DNA from: Flammeovirgaceae bacterium
Lineage (GTDB): Bacteria > Bacteroidota > Bacteroidia > Cytophagales > Cyclobacteriaceae
Assembly (NCBI GenBank): GCA_020635915.1
Contig: JACJYU010000001.1
Span: 1,836,501-1,900,500, forward strand
Length of the DNA stretch: 64,000 bases
Reading direction: 5' to 3'
The translations under genes and the position numbers were made by a program. Positions 1-7,292 of the stretch are shown here, piece after piece. Under the pieces are notes generated by a model, which did not search any database, was not told the origin of the DNA, and saw only the letters and a list, made by a program, of their open reading frames with translations. Positions within the stretch are counted from its first letter, which is position 1; each line of letters opens with the position of its first letter.

Positions 1-2267
1 TGGACAACCTCAGGAGGACCGGGTTTGAGCAGGGCGCCCCAACCACCAACGTGGCGCTGGTGTGGCTGAGCTACAACGTGCACGGCAACGAGGCCAACTC
101 CACGGAAGCCTCCATGAAAACACTATATGAATTGGCCAATCCGGCCAATAAGGACACACAGGAGTGGCTTAAAAACACCGTGGTGATCATAGACCCGTGC
201 ATCAACCCGGACGGCCGTGACCGGTATGCCAACTATTACAACCAATATGGGAACTACCCCCCTGACCCCAGCCCTGACGCCAAAGAACACCGCGAGCCCT
301 GGCCGGGGGGGCGGGCCAACCATTACCTGTTTGACCTGAACAGGGACTGGGCGTGGGAATCGCAAACCGAATCGCAGGCCCGCATAAAATTGTACAACCA
401 ATGGATGCCGCATGTCCATGTCGACTTCCATGAGCAAGGCTACAACAGCCCCTATTACTTCAATCCTGCAGCCGAACCACTCCACGATGTGATTTCCAAA
501 TGGCAGCGGGAATTTGAAACTATGATCGGAAGAAATAACGCAAAACATTTTGATGAGCAGGGCTGGCTTTATTTTACCAAAGAAAGATTTGATCTCTTCT
601 ACCCAAGTTATGGCGACACCTACCCTACCTATAGTGGCGCCATTGGCATGACCTTCGAGCAAGGCGGGGGTGGTTTTGGAGGGCTTGAAATCACCACCAA
701 GGAAGGTGACCCTTTAACTTTGAAAGACAGGCTTACCCACCACTATACCAGCGGGCTGTCTACCGTGGAAATTACCTCGCAAAATGCGGCAAGGGTGACC
801 GCGGAATTTGAAAAATACTTTAAGGAAAACATGTCCAACCCGGCCTCCCCCTACAAAACCTACGTGATAAAAGGGGACAACAATACGGACAAGGTCAACA
901 GGATAACGGCCTGGATGGACACCCACCGGATCCAGTACGGGTACCCGGCAGCGGGAAAATCCACCAAAGGGTTTGATTTCGAATCCCAATCCAACAAAAC
1001 GGTGACCGTCAATACCGATGATGTGGTCATCAACATCTACCAACCCAAAGGGAGGTTTGTCACTACAGTGTTTGAGCCCCAATCCAACCTTCACGATTCC
1101 ATTACCTACGACATCACCGCCTGGAACCTGATGTATGCCTATGGGCTGAAGGCGTATGCACTTAACGAGCGGATCAATGTGGCCCGGCCTTATGGGCAAA
1201 AAACCGCGGAAAACCCCGCTGTGGCGCCCAGGCCTTATGCCTACATTTTCAAATACCAGTCGATGGAAGATGTGAAGTTCCTGGCCGCGATGCTCAAGGA
1301 TGGGTATAAGGTGCGGTCAGCGGAAAAGGCATTTGCGGTAGGGGGGAATGGCTTTGATGCCGGCACGCTCATCGTCACCCGGAGGAACAACGAATCGATG
1401 GAGGGTTTTGACAATGCCCTTACCGGCCTTGCAAAAAAGATGGGAAGGAAAATCTATACCACCACTACCGGTTTTGTGGATAGCGGGAAGGATTTTGGAT
1501 CGGGGGACGTCAACTACCTGGAGGCCCCCAAAGTGGCGTTGCTCGGTGGCGAGCAAACTTCCTCCCTTGGCTTTGGCGAGGTGTGGCACTTCTTTGAAAG
1601 GCAATTGCACTATCCCGTCACGGTTATCGGCACCGACTATTTCAAATCCATTTCATTGGAAAAATACGATGTGCTGATCATCCCTCCGGGGTATTACCAT
1701 ATGTTTGATGAAGGGCTACTTGCCAAGATTGGCGATTGGGTGACGGCCGGGGGCAGGCTTATCGTGACGGCCCAGGCCCTCAACTCCTTTGCCGACAAAA
1801 AGGGCTTTGCCCTGAAAAAGTACGCAAGCGAAGAGGCCAAAAAGGCTGCCGAAAAAGAGGAAGGGCAGGAAAAAAAGGACAACGCGCTGGTGCGGTATGA
1901 CGAGGCCGAACGGGAACAACTCAGCCAAGCCATTTTTGGGGCCATCTATAAGGTAACCATGGACCCCTCACACCCCCTGAGCTTTGGCCTGGGCGATACC
2001 TATTACAGTTTGCGCACCACCCCGATGCGGTATGACTACATGCTGGACGGCTGGAACGTGGGCACCTTGAGGGGCAACGTAAAGCCCCTTATGGGCTTTG
2101 CCGGGTACAAGGCAAACCAGGCGCTGCGCGATACGATGGTCTTTGGCGTGGAGGATAAAGGAAGGGGTGAGGTGGTCTACCTTGTGGACAACCCCATGTT
2201 CCGTTCGTTCTGGGAGAATGGCAAGATGCTGTTTTCCAATGCCGTGTTTGTGGTAGGGGGGCAATAA
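1..2267 (+). CDS. M14 family zinc carboxypeptidase, 5' end outside the window
   Basis: The reading frame is open from the first base (codons from position 3), so the gene starts upstream; 754 residues are visible. The M14 zinc motif H-G-N-E is encoded at 81-92, followed by N-P-D-G-R at about 205-220, the third zinc ligand in V-D-F-H-E (His at 429-431) and the likely catalytic Glu in M-T-F-E-Q (657-659). This set is typical of M14 metallocarboxypeptidases, which remove C-terminal residues from peptides. The remaining ~500 residues form a long C-terminal extension with a Lys/Glu-rich stretch at about 1815-1900, as in large exported M14 proteins of Bacteroidota. Any signal peptide would lie outside the window. 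A bidirectional hairpin follows the stop. Family is certain; substrate is unknown. Confidence 0.9.
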   Translation, partial: DNLRRTGFEQGAPTTNVALVWLSYNVHGNEANSTEASMKTLYELANPANKDTQEWLKNTVVIIDPCINPDGRDRYANYYNQYGNYPPDPSPDAKEHREPWPGGRANHYLFDLNRDWAWESQTESQARIKLYNQWMPHVHVDFHEQGYNSPYYFNPAAEPLHDVISKWQREFETMIGRNNAKHFDEQGWLYFTKERFDLFYPSYGDTYPTYSGAIGMTFEQGGGGFGGLEITTKEGDPLTLKDRLTHHYTSGLSTVEITSQNAARVTAEFEKYFKENMSNPASPYKTYVIKGDNNTDKVNRITAWMDTHRIQYGYPAAGKSTKGFDFESQSNKTVTVNTDDVVINIYQPKGRFVTTVFEPQSNLHDSITYDITAWNLMYAYGLKAYALNERINVARPYGQKTAENPAVAPRPYAYIFKYQSMEDVKFLAAMLKDGYKVRSAEKAFAVGGNGFDAGTLIVTRRNNESMEGFDNALTGLAKKMGRKIYTTTTGFVDSGKDFGSGDVNYLEAPKVALLGGEQTSSLGFGEVWHFFERQLHYPVTVIGTDYFKSISLEKYDVLIIPPGYYHMFDEGLLAKIGDWVTAGGRLIVTAQALNSFADKKGFALKKYASEEAKKAAEKEEGQEKKDNALVRYDEAEREQLSQAIFGAIYKVTMDPSHPLSFGLGDTYYSLRTTPMRYDYMLDGWNVGTLRGNVKPLMGFAGYKANQALRDTMVFGVEDKGRGEVVYLVDNPMFRSFWENGKMLFSNAVFVVGGQ

Positions 2268-2286
2268 ATTTCTTTTTCTTAATAGC

Positions 2287-2318
2287 AAAAGGGCGATCAG
2301 GAAACGGATCGCCCTTTT
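2287..2318. terminator. Bidirectional hairpin terminator
   Basis: A perfect 12-bp stem (2287-2298 with 2307-2318) with an 8-nt loop lies between two convergent genes. The stem is GC-rich in its core with an A-run on the left and a T-run on the right, so it can act as a rho-independent terminator for both the M14 gene and the alcohol dehydrogenase gene. Confidence 0.8.
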
Positions 2319-2320
2319 AT

Positions 2321-3367
2321 TTACACCTCCAGCACCACTTTCATGCAGTTGTCTTTCTTGTTGGCAAAAATGTCGTAGCCGGCCGCCCCCTCGCCCAGCG
2401 GCATCCTATGGGTGAGGATGGCGGTGATGCCGTATTTCTTTTGCTGGACCAGGGGGGTCAATTGCCCCATAAAAAAGTGGGCGGGGCACCGCCCTACTTT
2501 ATAGGTGATGTTTTTGTCGTAAGCCTCCACGGGGGAAAAGGCCAGGTGCCGGTCGTTGCATACGCCCACTGTGGAGAGGGTGCCCCCCGGGCGCAGGATA
2601 TCGTATGCCAGTTTTGCCGCACCGCCATTCCCCACTACCTCCATTACGGCATCGGCCCCCCGGCCCTGGTTGTGGGCCTTGATCACCGCCAGGGGATCTT
2701 CCTTCTTGAAGTTGATGGGGGTGGCCCCAAAGCTTTCGGCCATGCGCAGCCGCTCCTCCACGCTGTCGATCGCAAACAACCTGGTGGCCCCATATTCCCT
2801 TGCCCCCACAATGGCCATCATGCCCACGGGCCCGCAGCCTACCACGGCCTGGACCCCTGTGGGCCTTATCCCCGCCTGGTGGGCACAGAAAAACCCCGTG
2901 GAGAGGATGTCGCCCAGGAGAAGGCCCTCTTCCAGCGTAACGCCCTCAGGGATTTTTTCCAGCGTGGTGGCCGCCAAAGGCACGCGCACATATTCCGCCT
3001 GCCCACCGTGCAGGCCGGTGCCACCCCCGATCCATCCATACAGCTGGCCTTTTTCGCACCGGCAGGTCAACCCTATTTTGCAATAAAAACACTCGCCACA
3101 ATTGGTGGTAAAGGGGCTCATCACCCAATCCCCTGCCCGTAGGGATTTCACATTGGCCCCCACCTCCACCACCTCGCCCACAAACTCGTGGCCCATGGCC
3201 GTGCCATGGTCCTGCCCTTTTTCATGCCCATGGTAAACGTGCAGGTCGGAGCCGCAAATGCAGGCAAGCTTTACCTTCACGATGGCATCGTCAGGGCTTA
3301 GCAGCCGCGGATCGGCAATGGACTCATACACGATTTTTCCCTTTCCGTGAAAGGTAAGTGCCTTCAT
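2321..3367 (-). CDS. Zinc-dependent alcohol dehydrogenase (MDR family)
   Basis: This 348-residue protein has the layout of medium-chain zinc dehydrogenases. The catalytic-zinc region includes C-I-C-G-S-D near residue 38 and G-H-E near residue 60. A structural-zinc cluster of spaced cysteines (N-C-G-E-C-F-Y-C and a fourth Cys) follows at about 90-105, and the nucleotide-binding motif G-C-G-P-V-G is near residue 178. The overall pattern resembles the threonine/sorbitol/formaldehyde dehydrogenase branch, which oxidises an alcohol with NAD(P)+. The protein has no signal peptide, so it is cytoplasmic. It is transcribed alone, divergently from gldB. The physiological alcohol cannot be read from the sequence. 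Confidence 0.9.
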   Translation of the reverse strand: MKALTFHGKGKIVYESIADPRLLSPDDAIVKVKLACICGSDLHVYHGHEKGQDHGTAMGHEFVGEVVEVGANVKSLRAGDWVMSPFTTNCGECFYCKIGLTCRCEKGQLYGWIGGGTGLHGGQAEYVRVPLAATTLEKIPEGVTLEEGLLLGDILSTGFFCAHQAGIRPTGVQAVVGCGPVGMMAIVGAREYGATRLFAIDSVEERLRMAESFGATPINFKKEDPLAVIKAHNQGRGADAVMEVVGNGGAAKLAYDILRPGGTLSTVGVCNDRHLAFSPVEAYDKNITYKVGRCPAHFFMGQLTPLVQQKKYGITAILTHRMPLGEGAAGYDIFANKKDNCMKVVLEV

Positions 3368-3385
3368 GCCTCAATGGTTTGAGGC
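3368..3385. repeat. Inverted repeat at the alcohol dehydrogenase start
   Basis: GCCTCAA (3368-3374) and TTGAGGC (3379-3385) form a perfect 7-bp inverted repeat with a 4-nt spacer, directly next to the start codon of the minus-strand dehydrogenase gene. It could be an operator or a 5'-leader hairpin; no regulator is adjacent. Confidence 0.35.
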
Positions 3386-3466
3386 CTTAATGTATGGCAA
3401 TCGTGCCACACAATCAACCGGCCTTGCTTTCGTTGTCCCCCTGATGGATTTGACCCCCGTGCCCCT

Positions 3467-3474
3467 TACCTTTG
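3467..3474 (+). promoter_or_regulatory. Bacteroidota-type -7 box before gldB
   Basis: TACCTTTG matches the TAnnTTTG -7 consensus of the Bacteroidota housekeeping sigma factor and ends 4 nt before the gldB ATG, which would imply a very short or absent leader. I see no well-spaced -33 TTG element, so this is tentative. Confidence 0.3.
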
Positions 3475-3478
3475 TGCC

Positions 3479-4480
3479 ATGAGGATTGTACCGATATTTC
3501 TTGCCATAACAGCGTTTTTGGCCGGCTGTAAAAACGGGGACGAGGAAAAATGCGCTTTTATCCCCGACACCTCCGGTAAAAAGGTGACGGTAAAGGTGGA
3601 GCAATTGGAAGACTCCGTCACCCGTTTTTCATCAAAAGAAGAACTGGTGGGGTTTTTTTCCAGGAATACCGTACTGCGCGATGTTTTTTTTAACAGGAAG
3701 GCCTATCCTGACGACTCCGTTTTCATAAATGAGCTATACACCAGGTTTAACAACCCCTATTTCGATTCTTTGTTGATCGACACGCACCAGGTGTTTGGCG
3801 ACCTGCGCGGGCTGAAGGACGAACTCAACGAGGCTTTTACCAATCTTGCCTACTACTACCCCCACGTGAAAACCCCAAAAGTGAAAACGGTGATCACCGG
3901 TTTGGAGAGCGATATCTTTGTGTCCGACAGTTTGATCATCATCGGGCTGGACTATTACCTCGGCCCGGGCGCGCGGTACAAGCCCAATATGTACGACTAT
4001 ATGTTAAGAAGGTACAGGAAAAATTTTATCGTTCCATCAATCATGCTTCTGTATGGCATTGATGGGCAATTCAACAAAACCAATTTGGAAGACCGCACAG
4101 TGTTGGCCGATATGATCAGTTATGGAAAGAGCTACTACTTCGCCAAGCAAATGCTGCCCTGTGTGCCCGACAGTGTGTTGATAGGGTACACAGCGGAAGA
4201 GCTGAAGGGTTCCAGGGAAAACAGTGACCTGATCTGGAAGCGGTTGGTTCAGGACGAAGTGTTTTATTCCACCAGCCACCTGATAAAGCAAAAGTATATT
4301 GCCGAAAGGCCAAAGACGCTGGAGGTGGGCGAAAAATGCCCCGGCAGGATAGCCACCTGGGTAGGCTGGGAGGTGGTAAAAAAATATATGGCAGGGCACA
4401 GCGGGGTGGGCCTTCCCCAACTCATGCAAAACCCCAGCGCAAAGGAAATTTTTAGCGAATCCGGGTACAAGCCAATGTAA
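3479..4480 (+). CDS. gldB: Gliding motility lipoprotein GldB
   Basis: This 333-residue protein starts with a lipoprotein signal peptide ending in the lipobox F-L-A-G-C (Cys17). It shows hallmarks I recognise from GldB: the I-G-L-D-Y-Y-L-G segment near residue 160 and the C-terminal block C-P-G-R-I-A-T-W-V-G-W at about 287-297. GldB is a lipoprotein required for gliding in Flavobacterium johnsoniae. Its fold belongs to a family related to predicted zinc proteases (DUF2268), but I see no HExxH here. gldC, the usual partner in flavobacteria, is not adjacent. The gene meets the convergent glycosyltransferase gene with 7 nt between stops. Many gldB homologues occur in species not shown to glide, so the motility role is inferred. 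Confidence 0.85.
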   Translation: MRIVPIFLAITAFLAGCKNGDEEKCAFIPDTSGKKVTVKVEQLEDSVTRFSSKEELVGFFSRNTVLRDVFFNRKAYPDDSVFINELYTRFNNPYFDSLLIDTHQVFGDLRGLKDELNEAFTNLAYYYPHVKTPKVKTVITGLESDIFVSDSLIIIGLDYYLGPGARYKPNMYDYMLRRYRKNFIVPSIMLLYGIDGQFNKTNLEDRTVLADMISYGKSYYFAKQMLPCVPDSVLIGYTAEELKGSRENSDLIWKRLVQDEVFYSTSHLIKQKYIAERPKTLEVGEKCPGRIATWVGWEVVKKYMAGHSGVGLPQLMQNPSAKEIFSESGYKPM

Positions 4481-4487
4481 GGCGCTT

Positions 4488-5672
4488 TCAACCTGGGATG
4501 GCCGTGGTGATGATGTGGGCAAAACGGACGGACAAACTTTTTCTCGAATACTTCCTTTCCGCCAGCGACCGGGCATGGGCCTGGTAGCGCTCAAGCAATG
4601 GCCTGTTGGACATAAAAGGTTCCAGTTTCTTTATCAGGTCCCCCGGCTGGCGTGGGTCCACGTGGATGCCGCACTCGTTTTCTTCTATTTCCTTTTTGAT
4701 CCATCCCCCAAAATTGACAACGACCAATTTCCCGGCAGCGAGGGCATCAAAAAATTTATTGGGGGAGCCGGTCTCCAAAATGGGCACTGGCAGGTAGCTG
4801 ATCAAGGCTGCGTCCGTGACGTTCATTATTTCGTTTACCCCATCGCGGTGGGTAAAACCCGTCAGCGTCAGGTTTTCCAGCCCCAGCCTTTTGGCCTCTT
4901 TTGCAACGTGGCCCTTCAATGCCCCATCGCCACATATTATAAAATGAATGGGCAGGCCTGCATGGAGCGAGGCCTTGGCACAGGCAATGAGGTAGTCCAG
5001 CCCGTTGGCCAGGCCGATGGCGCCAATATAGGAAACCACAAACTTCCCTTTCACCTGGTATTTTTCTTCCATGCGGGGGTCCCGTGTGGCCTTATGGAAG
5101 AATTCGGTATCGGCCATGTTGGGGACCAAATCAATCCTTTTGCCGGGGGCTTTCTTTTCGATGGCGGACCGAATGGCGGGCGATAGGGCCACGATGGACT
5201 GGGCGCCCTGGTAGGTATTGTGCTCCAGGTCGTAGAGCAGCTTTTTAAGAAAAGGGCCCTTTACCACGCCCATTTGCACCGGGGCATCCGGCCACAGGTC
5301 GCCCACCTCAAAAACATAGGGGATGTTGTACCGTTTTTTTATCCACCTGGCGGCCAGCCCCACGGTCAACGGCACGGAGATGGCATAGCATAACCGGGCA
5401 CTTTTGAATTCCCCCGCCTTTTTCACCGATTTGAGGACAAACCTTATGAAAGAAAGGCTTCTCCTGAAGAAGCCAAAGCTGTTGTGATAAGGCACTTTGA
5501 GGTAGTGGACCTCAATGCCTGCCACGTTTTCCTTTTTGTAGGAGTGGCCGTGGGCGGTTATCACCACCACTTCCATCCCGCTGTGCACCAGGGCCTTCGC
5601 CAGGTAATAGGACCGGATGGCGCCACCGCCCGCAGGGGTTTTAAAATGCTGGTGCAGGATCAGGACTTTCAC
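4488..5672 (-). CDS. Glycosyltransferase family 4
   Basis: This is a 394-residue GT-B glycosyltransferase. The N-terminal domain opens with V-L-I-L-H-Q-H-F and a glycine-rich A-G-G-G-A loop, as in WbuB-like GT4 enzymes. The donor-binding domain carries G-D-G-A-L-K near residue 250 and the E-T-G-S-P-N-K-F-F-D block at about 300-309, in the position of the family's EX7E motif. It probably transfers an activated sugar to a cell-surface glycan. I chose the GTG at 5672, giving M-K-V-L-I-L, over a TTG at 5690 because it starts exactly at the first beta strand. It is isolated from other polysaccharide genes, so the acceptor is unknown. Confidence 0.85.
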   Translation of the reverse strand: MKVLILHQHFKTPAGGGAIRSYYLAKALVHSGMEVVVITAHGHSYKKENVAGIEVHYLKVPYHNSFGFFRRSLSFIRFVLKSVKKAGEFKSARLCYAISVPLTVGLAARWIKKRYNIPYVFEVGDLWPDAPVQMGVVKGPFLKKLLYDLEHNTYQGAQSIVALSPAIRSAIEKKAPGKRIDLVPNMADTEFFHKATRDPRMEEKYQVKGKFVVSYIGAIGLANGLDYLIACAKASLHAGLPIHFIICGDGALKGHVAKEAKRLGLENLTLTGFTHRDGVNEIMNVTDAALISYLPVPILETGSPNKFFDALAAGKLVVVNFGGWIKKEIEENECGIHVDPRQPGDLIKKLEPFMSNRPLLERYQAHARSLAERKYSRKSLSVRFAHIITTAIPG

Positions 5673-5852
5673 GCTGCAAAGAAAGCGCAATTGTTGACTT
5701 GGGGCAGGGTTGGCCGTGGATTTTGGCCTTTCAAATGGTCAAAAGGCCAAGGGTTTTTATTTTATCCAATAGGGGCTTGTTTGCCACAGGGCACAAACCA
5801 TCCCCGGCACATAATTGTTTATGTTGGTTTTTCTGGATTTACAATGAAAGGA

Positions 5853-6083
5853 CTAATGTTTCTCCTGAAGCCCCCTGGCGTAGTGGAGTATCCCGTTGAT
5901 GCAGCCTTCGGAAGGCTCCATGCGGGCAACGTCCAATTGCTTTTTCGTGGCAACAAGTTCCTTGTATTGCATTTGCAATTCAGAATCGCAGATCAGGGCC
6001 CTATCAATCTCCCGCGTTTCCTTCTCTGTGGTCTCTCGGTATATATACCTGATCAGGTCGTCTTGGGTAAAGGTTTGGGTCAT
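5853..6083 (-). CDS. Small conserved protein coupled to an ECF sigma factor
   Basis: This 76-residue soluble protein begins M-T-Q-T-F-T-Q-D-D-L-I-R-Y-I-Y. I know similar short proteins next to sigma factors in Cytophagales. It has no membrane segment and no HxxxCxxC zinc anti-sigma motif. It is mostly helical and charged, and its position after a sigma gene suggests a regulator or anti-sigma-like partner, which is inference. Its ATG lies 80 nt inside the 3' end of the sigma factor gene in another frame, so translation is probably coupled. Confidence 0.7.
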   Translation of the reverse strand: MTQTFTQDDLIRYIYRETTEKETREIDRALICDSELQMQYKELVATKKQLDVARMEPSEGCINGILHYARGLQEKH

Positions 6084-6657
6084 AGGCGATATTGTTTTTT
6101 GTCATTTTCTTCCTCAGGTTGATAAGGGCATAGCGCATGCGCCCCAGTGCGGTGTTGATGCTGACCCCGGTGCGTTCGGCAATCTCCTGAAAACCCATTT
6201 GCAGGTAGTGCCTCATGATCAATACTTGCTTTTGCTCCACGGGGAGTTCTTTGATAAAACCCCTCAGCCGGGCCTTGTTGTCCCGGGCCAGTTGTGCCGA
6301 CTCAAAGGACTCCTCGGCAAACGCCATGTTGTCAAACAGCCGGCTTCCTTCCTCCAACACGATCTCCGGGTGCCTTTTGTTCTTCCTGAAATGGTCGATG
6401 CCCAGGTTGTGGGCAATCCGGCTGATCCAGGGGAGGAATTTGCCCTCCTCGTTATAACGCCCACCTTTAATGGTGTTAATGGCCTTGATAAAAGTCTCCT
6501 GCAGCAAATCCTCCGCCACGTACCGGTCCTTTACAATTAGGTAAATGGAAGTGTAAAGGCGTGATTTGTGTCTTAGAAGCAGCATTTCGAACGCATCTTC
6601 ATTACCGTTTTGATAAAGCGCCACCAGTTCCTGGTCGCTTGCTCTTCTGTCTATCAT
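6004..6657 (-). CDS. ECF-type RNA polymerase sigma factor
   Basis: This 217-residue protein has sigma-70 region 2 at about 20-90 (D-A-F-E-M-L-L-L-R-H and Y-V-A-E-D-L-L-Q-E-T-F) and region 4 at about 130-185 (E-L-P-V-E-Q-K-Q-V-L and the helix-turn-helix F-Q-E-I-A-E-R-T-G-V-S). The C-terminal ~27 residues, including Y-P-R-R-P-D-Q-V-Y-I-P, are encoded in the overlap with the downstream small gene and extend past the usual end of region 4. ECF sigmas direct RNA polymerase to specific promoters. A divergent ~180-nt region separates it from the acidic-tail protein gene. The regulon cannot be inferred. Confidence 0.9.
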   Translation of the reverse strand: MIDRRASDQELVALYQNGNEDAFEMLLLRHKSRLYTSIYLIVKDRYVAEDLLQETFIKAINTIKGGRYNEEGKFLPWISRIAHNLGIDHFRKNKRHPEIVLEEGSRLFDNMAFAEESFESAQLARDNKARLRGFIKELPVEQKQVLIMRHYLQMGFQEIAERTGVSINTALGRMRYALINLRKKMTKNNIAYDPNLYPRRPDQVYIPRDHREGNAGD

Positions 6658-6837
6658 TCTGTCTCACTTTTAGGTAACGTAGAAGTCTCGCTCGATAGTG
6701 TATGGGTTAGGTTGATAATTTTGGAAATGAAAAGGTAGAAATATTATGCCGGGCAGCAAAAAATTTCGGGAAAATATTGCCTGTTACAGAAATTCTTATG
6801 CTATTTGAGGCCGATTTTTTGTGATATATACAGCCAT

Positions 6838-7188
6838 ATGGGTGACGGTAAAAAACGCATAATTAAAAGCCTGGACACACTTTCCGAGGAGTTGAAGGAC
6901 CTCATCAAAAAACAGCACCCCAACGGGTTTGAGGGAAGCATATCCCGTATCATGAATGCCAAAAACGAGCCTATTTTTGTTTTCCCCCTCGAAACGGAAG
7001 ATTCACTCTACCTGGTCAAGGTGCCCGCCACCAAAAACAGCTCAGGGGGGTATGATGTCGATTCCGGTGAAAACGATGATGACGATGATGACGGCTTTGA
7101 TGAGGGCTACAACGGCAAAGGTGACGACTTTGACGATGATGGCGATGGGGACAAAGAACCCGGCTACGAGCCGGACTTCGACAACTAG
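6838..7188 (+). CDS. Hypothetical protein with Asp-rich acidic tail
   Basis: This is a 116-residue cytoplasmic-looking protein. Residues 1-70 are an ordinary mixed alpha/beta region (M-G-D-G-K-K-R-I-I-K-S-L-D). The last ~40 residues are dominated by Asp, Gly and Glu, including a run of seven acidic residues encoded by a GAT/GAC tract at about 7074-7092. I chose the ATG at 6838 over an in-frame TTG at 6805 because the latter adds an atypical Cys-containing leader. I recognise no domain. The tail could bind cations or a basic partner. It is divergent from the sigma factor gene and lies 104 nt before uvrA. Confidence 0.65.
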   Translation: MGDGKKRIIKSLDTLSEELKDLIKKQHPNGFEGSISRIMNAKNEPIFVFPLETEDSLYLVKVPATKNSSGGYDVDSGENDDDDDDGFDEGYNGKGDDFDDDGDGDKEPGYEPDFDN

Positions 7189-7277
7189 CCCCGCCAGGCA
7201 AGCCCCAATTGGCACCATTCTTTCTTTATGGGGAATGGTGTTTGTTTTTTTAAGGGGCCCATTGCCTACTTATTCCG

Positions 7278-7285
7278 TATTTTTG
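7278..7285 (+). promoter_or_regulatory. -7 box before uvrA
   Basis: TATTTTTG matches TAnnTTTG and ends 7 nt before the uvrA ATG. A TTG at 7262 lies only 13 nt upstream, which is shorter than the usual spacing, so a matching -33 element is not clear. Confidence 0.35.
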
Positions 7286-7292
7286 CAGGCCA

